A DNA stretch of 64,000 nucleotides from Sphingobacterium athyrii (GCF_003071065.1 NZ_QCXX01000007.1:310669-374668); one strand, 5' to 3'; counted from the stretch's first letter, positions 18,027 through 28,012 are shown. Notes: generated from the letters alone by a model not told the origin. Numbers and translations are program-made.

Positions 18027-19873
18027 AAGGCAGTAAGTTAATTTGGTATTTATTTGTCAGTCTAAGTATTCAGTCAGTTTCTGCTCAGCAGAAACTGACT
18101 GCTAATGCGGGACATAGCCATAACGATTACAAACAGCAAATCCCATTGTCGGAGGCCTACTACGCCGGCATGGGATCTATCGAAGCTGATGTCTTCTATC
18201 GCAATGGAGAACTCTACGTCGCACACGAGAGTGGTGAAATCAAACCTGGGAAAACCTTAAAGAGACTTTATATAGAGCCCTTGATTGCCTTTTTCAAAGC
18301 AAATGGTAACCGCCCTTACGCCGATCCTAATCAAACATTGCAATTGGTGATCGATATTAAGGAAAATTACGAACTGGTGCTTTCTACACTGTTGGAAAAT
18401 CTGAAAGGGTATGAAGCTGTATTTGATCAGCAGAAAAATCCATCGGCAATTAAAATCGTGGTCAGTGGTAATATTCCACCGGTCGAAAAATTCAATCGTT
18501 ATCCACAATTTATCTACTTTGACGGCAGACCCGAGGAAGATTATACGCCAGAGCAGCTAAAGCACATCGGAATGATTAGTCAGAATATTGCTCACTATTC
18601 GGTGTGGAACGGAAAGGGAACACCTACTCCGCCTGATCTCGAAAAAATGAAAACTGTCATTGACAAGGCACATAAAATGGGGAAACCTTTTCGTTTTTGG
18701 GCTACAAAAGATAGCCCAAACAGCTGGAAAGAATTGGCGCACATGGGCGTAGATTGGATCAATACGGATCATCCAACGGCATTAAAAAATTTTTACCTAA
18801 ATAATGCCAAAGTCGAATACAGTAATCCACAAGCATATACTCCTTACATACCAACCTACAAAAGTGATGGTGCCACAACCAACATAAAAAATGTTATTTT
18901 GCTGATTGGAGATGGAATGGGATTAGCACAAATCCAAGCTGGGCTAAGCGCCAATTTCGGTCAATCCAATATCATTAACATGCGGCATATTGGTTTTTCC
19001 CGCACCGAAGCATCAAACTCTGATTTTACAGACTCCGCAGCCGGCGGAACGGCTTTAGCAACTGGGCATAAAACCAACAACCGCTATATTGCTGTGGATG
19101 AGCATGGTAAATTAATTGCCTCAATTCCCGATACCTTGGCCACCTATGGAATCAAAAGTGGCATCATTAGCTCTGGAGACATTACCGATGCGACACCAGC
19201 AGCATTTTATGCACATCAAATCGACAGGACAATGTCTCAAGAAATTGCTGCAGACTTCCTAAACAGCCATGTCGATATCTTAGTAGGCTCCCGCCGGGAA
19301 AGTTTTCTAAATAATAAGAACGGAAAACTGATCCAGCAATTGAATGAAAAAGGCTACCAGCTAAAGACCACATTGAGTGAATTCGAAAAAGCCACTTCGG
19401 GCAAACAACTGGTACTCTTGGCAGACTCGGCAACCAGGAAAGTACTTGACGGACGAGGAGACATGTTAAAAACCTCACTTCAAAAAACCATACAGCTGCT
19501 ATCTAAAGATAAGCAGGGTTTCTTTATTATGGCTGAGGGTGCACAAATCGATTACGGCGGCCATGCAAATGACCTATCTTATGTTGTCACAGAACAACAT
19601 GATTTTGACAGACTTGTGGGCGAAGCATTAAAGTTTGCGGACCAAGATGGTGAAACCCTAGTCATCGTGACCGCAGACCACGAAACTGGCGGTTTATCCT
19701 TATTAGACGCCAATTATAGAAAGGGTACAGTCAGAGGAAATTTTAGCAGTGACGATCATACCAACATTATGGTTCCAGTCTTTGCTTATGGTCCCGGTGC
19801 CCAGAATTTTATAGGTGTATACAACAACACGGAAATATTCAAAAAGATTCTGATGGCTTATAAGCTGAACTAA
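18020..19873 (+). CDS. Secreted fusion: PLC/GDPD-like phosphodiesterase plus alkaline phosphatase
   Basis: A 617-residue exported protein with two catalytic parts. Residues 1-22 are a signal peptide. Residues about 28-262 resemble the TIM-barrel of GDPD/PI-PLC phosphodiesterases: GHSHNDY (31-37), then GSIEADVFYRNGELYVAHES (52-71). Residues about 288-617 are an alkaline phosphatase domain: metal motif GDGMG at 297-301, nucleophile Ser339 in DSAAGGTALATG, and TADHETGG at 551-558. The pair would first cleave a phosphodiester and then free phosphate from the monoester. The start codon overlaps the susD stop, so it is co-expressed with the SusCD pair. That strongly suggests an organophosphate substrate. 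A clear terminator follows at 19942-19986. Confidence 0.9.
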   Translation: MVKGSKLIWYLFVSLSIQSVSAQQKLTANAGHSHNDYKQQIPLSEAYYAGMGSIEADVFYRNGELYVAHESGEIKPGKTLKRLYIEPLIAFFKANGNRPYADPNQTLQLVIDIKENYELVLSTLLENLKGYEAVFDQQKNPSAIKIVVSGNIPPVEKFNRYPQFIYFDGRPEEDYTPEQLKHIGMISQNIAHYSVWNGKGTPTPPDLEKMKTVIDKAHKMGKPFRFWATKDSPNSWKELAHMGVDWINTDHPTALKNFYLNNAKVEYSNPQAYTPYIPTYKSDGATTNIKNVILLIGDGMGLAQIQAGLSANFGQSNIINMRHIGFSRTEASNSDFTDSAAGGTALATGHKTNNRYIAVDEHGKLIASIPDTLATYGIKSGIISSGDITDATPAAFYAHQIDRTMSQEIAADFLNSHVDILVGSRRESFLNNKNGKLIQQLNEKGYQLKTTLSEFEKATSGKQLVLLADSATRKVLDGRGDMLKTSLQKTIQLLSKDKQGFFIMAEGAQIDYGGHANDLSYVVTEQHDFDRLVGEALKFADQDGETLVIVTADHETGGLSLLDANYRKGTVRGNFSSDDHTNIMVPVFAYGPGAQNFIGVYNNTEIFKKILMAYKLN

Positions 19874-19941
19874 AAAATATCAATTTACTGATCGAAAAAT
19901 CCGATCACAATACCCGAAATATCCAAGACGATTTCATTACT

Positions 19942-19986
19942 AAACATAAAATCCTCTGATTGTAAAAATCAGGGGATTTTATGTTT
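19942..19986 (+). terminator. Rho-independent terminator after the phosphatase gene
   Basis: A stem of about 19 pairs (AAACATAAAATCCTCTGATT against AATCAGGGGATTTTATGTTT) with a five-base loop. It closes the susC-susD-phosphatase operon and separates it from the fucosidase. Confidence 0.8.
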
Positions 19987-20091
19987 AAAAAGATATCAAA
20001 ACACTGATGATTTATTCCTCCTTCCTTTAAAACTCGATTTAGCATATCTATTTTTTTACTTATCTTGTTATCAAAAAAGACAACAACCTGT

Positions 20092-21885
20092 ATGATACCA
20101 CAACTCAGAAGAATCGCGTTCTTATCTTTACTAATTCTCAGCACATCAATAAGACTTCTTGCTCAGGACGACCGAAAGGCAGACTGGTTTAAAGATGCCC
20201 GTTTTGGCATGTTTATTCACTGGGGGCTATACAGCGCTGCGGAAGGAATATGGAAAGGTGAACCCCTCCGTTATATGAACAACTATGCGGAATGGCTGCG
20301 CTACCGCAACCGGGTATCAAAGGAAGAATATGGAAACTTGGCCAAACGCTTTGACTGGAGCAAAATAGATCCTGAACAATGGGTGCTCCTCGCTAAAGAG
20401 GCCGGAATGAAATACATCATCATCACCACCAAACATCATGATGGTGTAGCACTTTGGGATACCAAAGTAGGCACTTACAGTTTACCTAAACTCAGCGGTG
20501 CTAACCGCGATGCGATTAAAGAAATCGCAGCAGCATGTAAAAAACATGGGATGAAGCTCGGCTTCTACTACTCACATTGGATCGATTGGGAACATCCTTA
20601 TGGCTGGAACCATCAACAGGAACTCTCCGGGCATGTTACGGATCCACAGTACAACCAATACTGGCAAGAAAAAGTAATCCCCCAGCTCCGTGAACTCATG
20701 AGCAACTACGGCGATATTTCATTAATCTGGTTTGATATGTGGATCCCCTATCAAAAATCCATCATTAAAAAAGAACAACTGCTCCAAGTAGTCAGGCTGA
20801 TCCGTGAACTACAGCCAAATTGCTTGATCAACTCGCGTCTCGGCCTTCCTACAGATGCCGAAAATGTAGATTTCGAAACTCTGGGTGACAACCAGTTCGG
20901 GAGCAACTTTATTGCACATCCTTGGGAAACACCCGGTACCATCGCCCACTCCTGGGGTTATAATGGTCAGGAAAACGAATGGAAATCAACCAGCCAGATT
21001 TTCCAGTCACTGATCTCAAACGTCAGTCTCAACGGCGGGTTTACCCTGAATATTGGCCCTCGCGCCGACGGAACTGTTCCTTATGAAAGCGTAAGCCGTC
21101 TACATGATGTAGGCTCCTGGTTAAATACCTATGGCCAAGGGATCTATGGCAGCACTGGTCTTTCTTTAAAAAACAACCATTTTGACTGGGGTTACTTGAC
21201 CACCAAAACCGAACAGCATAAAACCGTTGTCTATGCGCATGTATTTAACTGGCCGCTGGATCATAAGCTACGCATTACAGGAATTCAATCCAAACCATCC
21301 AATGTATCGCTAATGAAAGGTAATACTTCAACACCTTTAAATTATGATCAGAGCCTGAGTCTAATCCATGTTGACCTACCGGCGGACCAACCGGATCATT
21401 ATGTTTCAGAGGTAAAACTGACCTTTGACGGACCTTTAGAACTGGACAAAAATACAGTCCCTGAATCCACCTTCGGCGGCTTTTCATTAAAATCAACCAA
21501 TAGCCTGAAGGATGACCTAAAAATCGTGCGCTATAACGGTAAAAATCCAACCCATGCCATACTCACAGGAAACACAAAGATCGACTGGGAAGTAACTATC
21601 CCCGAAGCAGGGAGCTATACAATCGACTTTTCAGCCCACAATCCGAACAAAGAGCCTATTCCATTCGAAATTAACGTTGCCAGTCAACAACTAAAAGGAA
21701 GTTTTGGTCCGAACAAAAAAATGGTTGTCGAGCCAAATGAAAATAACTACACCGAGGAATTTGTAGAAAAACGCATCGGGACGTTCAAATTTGATAAACC
21801 CGGAAAATATATTTTGACCTACAAATCCCAACAACAGCTTCCACTCTGGTTTAATTGGTTGTGGCTGGAAAAAACAAAAAATTAA
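20092..21885 (+). CDS. GH29 alpha-L-fucosidase
   Basis: A 597-residue secreted glycosidase removing alpha-linked L-fucose. I take the ATG at 20092; the frame extends to a TTG at 20065 but the signal peptide begins at MIPQLRRIAFLSLLILSTSI and ends near Ala24. GH29 hallmarks are visible: WFKDARFGMFIHWGLYS (32-48), KYIIITTKHHDGVALWD (107-123) and YGDISLIWFDMW (206-217), where Asp215 is the expected nucleophile. Beyond about residue 370 are beta-sandwich domains, including a C-terminal one with a galactose-binding-like look (PEAGSYTIDFSAHNPNKE). The gene is free-standing, with terminators on both sides, so it is not certainly part of the upstream uptake locus. The acid/base residue cannot be fixed by eye. 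Confidence 0.92.
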   Translation: MIPQLRRIAFLSLLILSTSIRLLAQDDRKADWFKDARFGMFIHWGLYSAAEGIWKGEPLRYMNNYAEWLRYRNRVSKEEYGNLAKRFDWSKIDPEQWVLLAKEAGMKYIIITTKHHDGVALWDTKVGTYSLPKLSGANRDAIKEIAAACKKHGMKLGFYYSHWIDWEHPYGWNHQQELSGHVTDPQYNQYWQEKVIPQLRELMSNYGDISLIWFDMWIPYQKSIIKKEQLLQVVRLIRELQPNCLINSRLGLPTDAENVDFETLGDNQFGSNFIAHPWETPGTIAHSWGYNGQENEWKSTSQIFQSLISNVSLNGGFTLNIGPRADGTVPYESVSRLHDVGSWLNTYGQGIYGSTGLSLKNNHFDWGYLTTKTEQHKTVVYAHVFNWPLDHKLRITGIQSKPSNVSLMKGNTSTPLNYDQSLSLIHVDLPADQPDHYVSEVKLTFDGPLELDKNTVPESTFGGFSLKSTNSLKDDLKIVRYNGKNPTHAILTGNTKIDWEVTIPEAGSYTIDFSAHNPNKEPIPFEINVASQQLKGSFGPNKKMVVEPNENNYTEEFVEKRIGTFKFDKPGKYILTYKSQQQLPLWFNWLWLEKTKN

Positions 21886-21918
21886 ATTCCTTCGCAGAAA
21901 ACGATGTTAAAAAATCAG

Positions 21919-21950
21919 CAAAAACCTTTGACTATTTCCCAAAGGTTTTT
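21919..21950 (+). terminator. Terminator after the fucosidase gene
   Basis: AAAACCTTTG pairs with CAAAGGTTTT across a nine-base loop and is followed by a T-rich tail. Confidence 0.75.
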
Positions 21951-22114
21951 GTTATATTAAAGTAACTATATGCATAATGCCTTTTTGTATATAAGTTGCC
22001 TAGTTTAATATTTTTTTATTATTTCGCAGCAAATGTTACCAATTTTGTAAATAAAGAACAGATAAATCTCCTATCTTTATACATGAGTAAAATGATCCTA
22101 AATATTGTTGGTTA

Positions 22115-23989
22115 ATGCATCTGGAACAGAACTCTTTATCTACACCTTCCGCTCAAACACAACGTTCGGGATTGGAGGGATTGATTACAACTTTGGAAGA
22201 CGGCACCATTCTACATCTCAATGAACGCGCATGTGAGCTTTTAGCGTTAGACAATATTGAAGCGAAAGGCAAGAAATTACATCAGTTGACTACATTCTAT
22301 TCATCTGAGGACGCATCGCCTCTTACAGCAGAACAGACTCCCTTTCAAATCGCGCTTAAAAACAATCCTTACGACAAAGAAATAATCTTAGGAATCGCAA
22401 CAGGGGGTACGTTTAAATGGTTTGTTTTCCATATCAGCCGGTTCTCCGAAGAAAGTAAGTCCGGCCTTCTGGTATCTTTCATCGATATTTCAAAAGTTAT
22501 CAATCAGAACCATGCCCTGAAAGATAAACAACAGCAGTTGCAACTGCTGGTTGCCTCCCTCAACGATCTTGTCTTTGAAGTAACCGATACCGGAGTGTTT
22601 AAAAACTATTGGACCAATGACCCCGGTTTACTATTCTACCCACCGGAGGAATTTTTAAACAAAAGCCTGACCGAACTTTTCCCGGCAGACCTGGCTATAC
22701 CAACGATTCAACTGATCCAGAAATCTCTACAGTTAAACAGGGAATTTAAAATGGAGTTTCAGTCTCCTTCCGAACAGCATAAAGACAAATGGTATAGTCT
22801 ACAGATCAAACCTATTCATCGATCACAAAACCGGATCGCATTGGTTGTCTCCGATATTACAAAGCAGATTGAATCAACCGAAAAAATCCGATTTAACGAA
22901 CATAAATTCAATCAGGCCTTCCATTTCTCTGGTTTAGGCATTGCTTTGACAAATCTAGATGGTTATTGTATTGAATCCAACCATACATTAACCAAGATCC
23001 TGGGGTACACACAGGAAGAGTTGTCGACAATGAAATTCTCACACAACGCCCATCCAGATGACGTCGAACGTGACATCGGGCTCAGGAGACAACTTATTCG
23101 TGGTGAAATTGAAACGTTTACCGTACAAAAACGTTACCGACACAAACTCGGTCATTATGTGTGGTGTTCAGTGACAATTGCAGCAGTCTTTGATAATGCC
23201 AATGCCCCCCTATTTTTGATCGTTCAGGTTCAGGATATTTCTGAATCAAAGAAAAATATCGAAATATTAAAGCGGCAAAAAATAGAATCTGATCTGGTTA
23301 AAATGGACCTCGAAACCAAAGTCAGACAACTGGAAGAATTTACGAATATCCTTGCACATAACTTAAAAGGACCGTTGAGTAATATGCCGATGCTCATCGA
23401 TGAGCTTAAAGTCTCAACAGATGAAAAGGTAAAGGCTGATTTTCTGGACCTTTTGAAGATCAGCACGGAGCAACTTACCGAAACGTTACACGACTTGGGT
23501 GAGATACTCGAATTGAGGTCGAATAAATCGCTCGTATTTGAAGACTGTGATTTTCTCCAAGTATTTTATAAGGTAAAACAGCAGTATATTGGAGAAATAC
23601 AGCAAAAGAATGCCGTAATTTCTGTCGAATTCAATGTGACCAATATCCACTATCCAAAAATTTATCTGGAAAGTATCCTTGGCAATCTCATCAGCAACTC
23701 ACTTCGGTTTACAGCGAGCGATAAAGCGCCATGTATTGAAATTAGGACTTCCCTAGAGAAAAATGGAACATTATTGACCGTCAAGGATAATGGATTAGGC
23801 ATCAATCTACCTAAATATAAATCTCAGCTCTTCATGTTTAAAAAGATTTTCCATCGCGGGTTTGAGAGCAAAGGCATTGGTTTATTTCTTACCCGGTATC
23901 AGGTAGAATCATTGGGCGGTAAAATAGATGTCCAAAGTAAACCGAACGAAGGAAGTATCTTTTCCGTCAAATTTTTAGAAAGAAAATAA
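22115..23989 (+). CDS. Sensor histidine kinase with three PAS domains
   Basis: A 624-residue kinase with no membrane segment, so probably cytoplasmic. Three PAS-type sensor domains are stacked: about residues 17-125, 140-252 and 262-385. The last has a PAC motif (YRHKLGHYVWCSVTIAA). The dimerisation helix has the phospho-acceptor His in AHNLKGPLSNMPML. The ATPase part follows with N box (ILGNLISNSLRF), G1 box (VKDNGLGINL) and G2 region (HRGFESKGIGLFLTRYQVES). Its stop overlaps the start of the receiver gene by one base (TAATG), so the two form a two-component pair. An imperfect -7-like box (TATCTTTA, 22072-22079) with TTTG 24 bases upstream may be the promoter. The signal sensed is unknown. 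Confidence 0.92.
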   Translation: MHLEQNSLSTPSAQTQRSGLEGLITTLEDGTILHLNERACELLALDNIEAKGKKLHQLTTFYSSEDASPLTAEQTPFQIALKNNPYDKEIILGIATGGTFKWFVFHISRFSEESKSGLLVSFIDISKVINQNHALKDKQQQLQLLVASLNDLVFEVTDTGVFKNYWTNDPGLLFYPPEEFLNKSLTELFPADLAIPTIQLIQKSLQLNREFKMEFQSPSEQHKDKWYSLQIKPIHRSQNRIALVVSDITKQIESTEKIRFNEHKFNQAFHFSGLGIALTNLDGYCIESNHTLTKILGYTQEELSTMKFSHNAHPDDVERDIGLRRQLIRGEIETFTVQKRYRHKLGHYVWCSVTIAAVFDNANAPLFLIVQVQDISESKKNIEILKRQKIESDLVKMDLETKVRQLEEFTNILAHNLKGPLSNMPMLIDELKVSTDEKVKADFLDLLKISTEQLTETLHDLGEILELRSNKSLVFEDCDFLQVFYKVKQQYIGEIQQKNAVISVEFNVTNIHYPKIYLESILGNLISNSLRFTASDKAPCIEIRTSLEKNGTLLTVKDNGLGINLPKYKSQLFMFKKIFHRGFESKGIGLFLTRYQVESLGGKIDVQSKPNEGSIFSVKFLERK

Positions 23990-24396
23990 TGAATCAGGAA
24001 AACAATAGAAAAATCATCCTCATAGATGACAATGCGATCTTACGCACTATTTTTGGCTACATGCTACAGGGATTTTCGGATTATCCAATTGAATTTTACC
24101 CTTTCAAAAATGCATTGGACGCACTGGATTTTATGGAATCGCATGACATCAATGCATCATCCGGACCAGCCGTACTGTTTGTTGATATCAGCATGCCCTT
24201 TATGACAGGTTGGGAACTGATGGACGTTTTAGAGGATAAAACCGATTTTATCAATCAGACCAAGATCTTTATCATAAGCTCTTCCACCAGCCAGAGCGAC
24301 CAGGAACAATTGGCAAATTATCCTTTTATAAGTGGTTTTATTTTGAAACCTTTTGGCAAAGAATTATTATATGAAATTCTGAGAGCGCCCCATTAA
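23989..24396 (+). CDS. Stand-alone response-regulator receiver protein
   Basis: A 135-residue protein consisting only of a receiver domain. Acidic pocket residues are in ILIDDN (about 10-15), the phospho-acceptor is Asp66 (FVDISMP), switch residues are in the SSS run at about 97-99, and the conserved Lys is K120 in ILKPF. No DNA-binding or enzymatic output domain follows, so it works through protein contact or as a phosphate relay, as many single-domain receivers do. It is translationally coupled to the kinase in front. No third partner is encoded next to it on this strand; the downstream gene faces the other way. Confidence 0.92.
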   Translation: MNQENNRKIILIDDNAILRTIFGYMLQGFSDYPIEFYPFKNALDALDFMESHDINASSGPAVLFVDISMPFMTGWELMDVLEDKTDFINQTKIFIISSSTSQSDQEQLANYPFISGFILKPFGKELLYEILRAPH

Positions 24397-24511
24397 AGAT
24401 GATCGCTTCATCTCCAGAATGTTGGATAAAAGCATTCAACAGAATGCCATACCTATCATTGATGAAAAGGAATAGTGGGAAGACCGACAACAATTAGCCT
24501 GTTCTTTAGAG

Positions 24512-24564
24512 GCAAAAAAGGAAATAGACATCAGTTAAAATACGGATGCTTATTTCCTTTTTTT
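24512..24564. terminator. Bidirectional terminator between the receiver and pepP genes
   Basis: AAAAAAGGAAATA pairs with TATTTCCTTTTTT across a loop of about 24 bases. The A-run on one side and T-run on the other suit termination from both directions, as expected between convergent genes. Confidence 0.65.
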
Positions 24565-24574
24565 GTCTGCATTG

Positions 24575-26350
24575 TTAGATTGCCTTACATTTCTCTGCAA
24601 GCCAGTTCTTTTCTTCACTTGAAAGATGTGTTGATAACTGATCAAATACCCATTGATTGTAATTATTCAGCCAAGAAAGATGCCTTTTTTCCAACAGGGA
24701 TTTCTCAATCAAGTCTGTCGCAATATAACATATTGTCAATGTCTCAAAATCCAAGAAATCACCGAATTCCGAAGAACCCGCTTTACGCGTCAATACCAAA
24801 TTCTCGATTCGGATGCCGTGTTTACCAACACGGTAAAGACCAGGTTCAATGGAGGTAATCATACCCGGTTCAACAGCAACATCTATTGCGGCAGCATTAA
24901 ATGTCTGCGGCCCTTCATGCACATTCAGGAAAAATCCAACACCATGCCCTGTGCCATGACCATAATTGCGCAATGTTTCCCACAATGGGCGGCGGGTAAT
25001 AGCATCGATTTGATATCCACGAGTGCCTGCAGGAAAAATTGCCTGCGACCCCTCTATCGTACCTTTCAGCACCAATGTATAATCTTCTTTTTCCTCCTGT
25101 GTAAGACCTCCCAGTGAAACAACCCGTGTAATATCTGTTGTTCCTGTTTTGTATTGACCACCAGAGTCCACCAACAACAAGCCCTTTGGGCGTAATGTAT
25201 AATTGGATTTCTCATTCGCTGAATAATGTGGCAATGCACCATGATCTAGATATCCTGCAATTGTGGTGAAAGAAACATCCACAAATCCGTCTTGGTCCTC
25301 ACGGAATCCGCGCAGCTTATCAGCGATCGATAACTCCGAAAGCTCTTCACTGCCGACATTTTCTTCCAACCATTTAAAAAACTTCGTAAGTGCAACACCG
25401 TCTTTTACAAAAGTATGCCTGTTATTTTCAATTTCAACTTTATTCTTAATTGCTTTTAAGGTCGTAGAAGGATTTATTTTTTCTACGATTTTAATGCTAT
25501 CAGGCACGCTGTCAAATACAGCAAAGCAAGTACGTTTCGGGTCAATTAAGATGGCCTTTGCCGATAATGTTTCAATCGTTTGATAGATGCTTTCGTATGC
25601 AGCTATTTCCACACCATAGCCTTTTAGTTCAGCAATTGTTTCGGTGCTCAACTTCGACGGCTCAATGTAGAGTGTTGCTGTATCCGCTGTAATCAATACG
25701 AACCCTAAAACAACAGGATTGCAGGGTACATCCTGGCCACGGATATTAAGTAACCAGGCGAGATCATCCAGAGAAGATATTAAATGTGCATCGGCACGAT
25801 TTTTCTTCATTTCAGCCCGAACAGCCTCAATCTTCGCAACAGTAGATTGCCCTGTAGTACTTTCTGGCAACAGGTAAGCCTGCTCCCTTGGTAAGTCCGG
25901 TCTGCCCTCCCATAAATCAGATAACAAATCGATATGACCATCCACCTGAATATCTAGAGGCTCCAATGCATTTTTGACAGACTGAGCCACCAAAAGTGAC
26001 GCCAGATTGCCATCAAAAGCAACTTTTGCTCCTGCATTCAATTTCTCTCCTAACCAATCCGCATATTCCGCCGCTGCCTGGACTTTCAGTTTAACTAATT
26101 CAAAACCTGTTCCTTCCAATTGCTCCACCGCTTGGACAAAATAACGGGAATCTGTCCAAAGGCCAGCAAAATCTTGCGTGATAGCCAAAGTGCCTGCAGA
26201 CCCTGTAAAACCTGAGGCCCAGGCAATACATTTGTAACGTTCTGGTAAATATTCACTGATATGAGGATCTGATGACGGGATAATATATCCATCGATTCCT
26301 TGAATCTTCATAGCCTCACGAATAGCAGCTAATTTTTCGATATGCTTCAT
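24575..26350 (-). CDS. Xaa-Pro aminopeptidase (M24B, aminopeptidase P)
   Basis: A 591-residue cytoplasmic metallopeptidase that removes an N-terminal residue preceding proline. It has the three-part layout of long aminopeptidase P: two creatinase-like N-terminal domains (about residues 1-310) and a pita-bread catalytic domain. Metal ligands are recognisable in LLVDSGGQYKTGTTDITR (two Asp), GHGTGHGVGFFLNVHEGP (His), and EPGLYRVGKHGIRIENLV (Glu). No signal peptide. Length is typical for the family. The ATG at 26348-26350 is the only sensible start. It is monocistronic, convergent with the kinase-receiver pair and divergent from dacB, with 176 bases before that gene that must carry both promoters. 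Confidence 0.94.
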   Translation of the reverse strand: MKHIEKLAAIREAMKIQGIDGYIIPSSDPHISEYLPERYKCIAWASGFTGSAGTLAITQDFAGLWTDSRYFVQAVEQLEGTGFELVKLKVQAAAEYADWLGEKLNAGAKVAFDGNLASLLVAQSVKNALEPLDIQVDGHIDLLSDLWEGRPDLPREQAYLLPESTTGQSTVAKIEAVRAEMKKNRADAHLISSLDDLAWLLNIRGQDVPCNPVVLGFVLITADTATLYIEPSKLSTETIAELKGYGVEIAAYESIYQTIETLSAKAILIDPKRTCFAVFDSVPDSIKIVEKINPSTTLKAIKNKVEIENNRHTFVKDGVALTKFFKWLEENVGSEELSELSIADKLRGFREDQDGFVDVSFTTIAGYLDHGALPHYSANEKSNYTLRPKGLLLVDSGGQYKTGTTDITRVVSLGGLTQEEKEDYTLVLKGTIEGSQAIFPAGTRGYQIDAITRRPLWETLRNYGHGTGHGVGFFLNVHEGPQTFNAAAIDVAVEPGMITSIEPGLYRVGKHGIRIENLVLTRKAGSSEFGDFLDFETLTICYIATDLIEKSLLEKRHLSWLNNYNQWVFDQLSTHLSSEEKNWLAEKCKAI

Positions 26351-26526
26351 GTCGTCTATACAATTTTATGCAAGTTAGGATTTTTTAGGGTCGAATGCCT
26401 AACTTTAAGGCAAATAAAACAAACGGATTAAATGCGTATATACGCTAATTAAAATTATACATACATTGGACCAACGGTACAATATCAAAGAATCGTACAG
26501 TTCATGTTCAAAGAAATTACTTGTTG

Positions 26527-27951
26527 ATGAAAAAAATCGCCATATATTCCATTACACTATCGACCTATGCATTTACCGCGGTGACAAGCTCCCTGTTTGC
26601 TCAGGATATCAGAACCAAGATCCAAGAAGCATTCAATCAATTTCAAAACCAAGAAAGCCTGAAGAACGCAATAAGTTCTTTGACAGTATTTGACGGAAAG
26701 ACAGGTCAAACCATTTTTGCTGCCAACGAAAATATCGGGCTGGCTACAGCTTCAACGATGAAAGTCATTACAGCTGCTACAGCATTGGATTTTCTGGGCA
26801 AGAACTATCAGTTTAAAACGACCTTATATTATACAGGTTCAATCGATGAAAACGGGGTCCTCAATGGAAATATCATTGTTTCGGGCACCGGTGACCCTAC
26901 ACTGGGGAGCGACCGTTATCCGGAGACCAAAGCAGCTATTGTGCTAAACAAATGGATTACGGCCATTCAAAATGCTGGAATACGAAGTATCAATGGAGCT
27001 GTTATTGCCGATGATCGCCTCTATAACGGCAATCAACTCCCTGGGGGATGGATCTGGACAGATATGGGTAATTATTATGGCGCAGGCATTTCATCACTTA
27101 ACTGGCATGAAAATGCTTTCGGAATTGATTTTAGTCCGGCGGCCAAAGTAGGTGCAAAAGCTGAAATCGTCAATTACACGGTTCAGGTTCCCTACTTGCA
27201 GGTTATCAACGAAACCACAACAGGCAAAGCTGGAAGCGGTGACAATGTCTATGCCTATGCAGCCCCGTATTCCACTAAAATATTCGTTCGTGGTACCTAT
27301 GGGCAGGATTTAAAGAAGACCATCGAACTCGCTTCCCCGGACCCTGCATATGATCTAGCCTTTCAATTGAATGAAGGACTCAACAAACAGGGCATTATTG
27401 CTATCCAACCTCCCGCAACAGGTGTGAAGATGGATTCAATAGACGTATCCCAGAAACAAACACTGGATGTGCACCTGTCCCCTACCATGGATAAAATTGT
27501 TTATTGGTTTAACCAAAAAAGCATCAACCTCTATGGGGAAGCCCTATTAAAAGCTATTGCCTATACTACTGCTGGAAAAACGGGAACGGATGATGGGGCC
27601 AATTACATCCAGAAATACTGGAATGCCAAGTTAGGGATCAAACCAGGCGAGATCAATAGTGTGGACGGCTCAGGGCTTTCGCCACAGAATAGAGTTACGA
27701 CCCTGGCCATGAACAAAATTATGCAGTATGCGCAAAAGCAAAACTGGTATCCCGTATTCTACGAAAGTTTGCCGACCTACAATGAGATGAAGATGAAAAG
27801 CGGAACAATTGCTGGTGCCTTAGGCTATACCGGCGTACACACCGCTAAAAATGGACAGTCTTTTACCTATACATTATTGGTCAATAATTATTCGGGATCA
27901 GGGGCAAATATGCGCAGCCAAATGTTTAAATTGCTGGACGTTTTGAAATAA
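26527..27951 (+). CDS. dacB: D-alanyl-D-alanine carboxypeptidase/endopeptidase, PBP4 type (S13)
   Basis: A 474-residue periplasmic peptidoglycan hydrolase that trims or cuts cross-links between peptide stems. Start: ATG at 26527, preceded by two in-frame TTG codons that are not needed. The signal peptide runs to about residue 25 (SSLFAQ). The serine active site STMK is at residues 76-79, the second motif SLN is in GISSLNWHENAF, and the third is KSGT near the end (MKMKSGTIAGALGYTG). A long insert between motifs one and two is typical of the PBP4 class. It is followed by maeB with about 93 bases in between and its own promoter element. Confidence 0.93.
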   Translation: MKKIAIYSITLSTYAFTAVTSSLFAQDIRTKIQEAFNQFQNQESLKNAISSLTVFDGKTGQTIFAANENIGLATASTMKVITAATALDFLGKNYQFKTTLYYTGSIDENGVLNGNIIVSGTGDPTLGSDRYPETKAAIVLNKWITAIQNAGIRSINGAVIADDRLYNGNQLPGGWIWTDMGNYYGAGISSLNWHENAFGIDFSPAAKVGAKAEIVNYTVQVPYLQVINETTTGKAGSGDNVYAYAAPYSTKIFVRGTYGQDLKKTIELASPDPAYDLAFQLNEGLNKQGIIAIQPPATGVKMDSIDVSQKQTLDVHLSPTMDKIVYWFNQKSINLYGEALLKAIAYTTAGKTGTDDGANYIQKYWNAKLGIKPGEINSVDGSGLSPQNRVTTLAMNKIMQYAQKQNWYPVFYESLPTYNEMKMKSGTIAGALGYTGVHTAKNGQSFTYTLLVNNYSGSGANMRSQMFKLLDVLK

Positions 27952-28012
27952 CATATTATTGTCTATTTATAATAAGATATTGGCAAATATTTCCAATTGT
28001 CAAAAAGAATGA

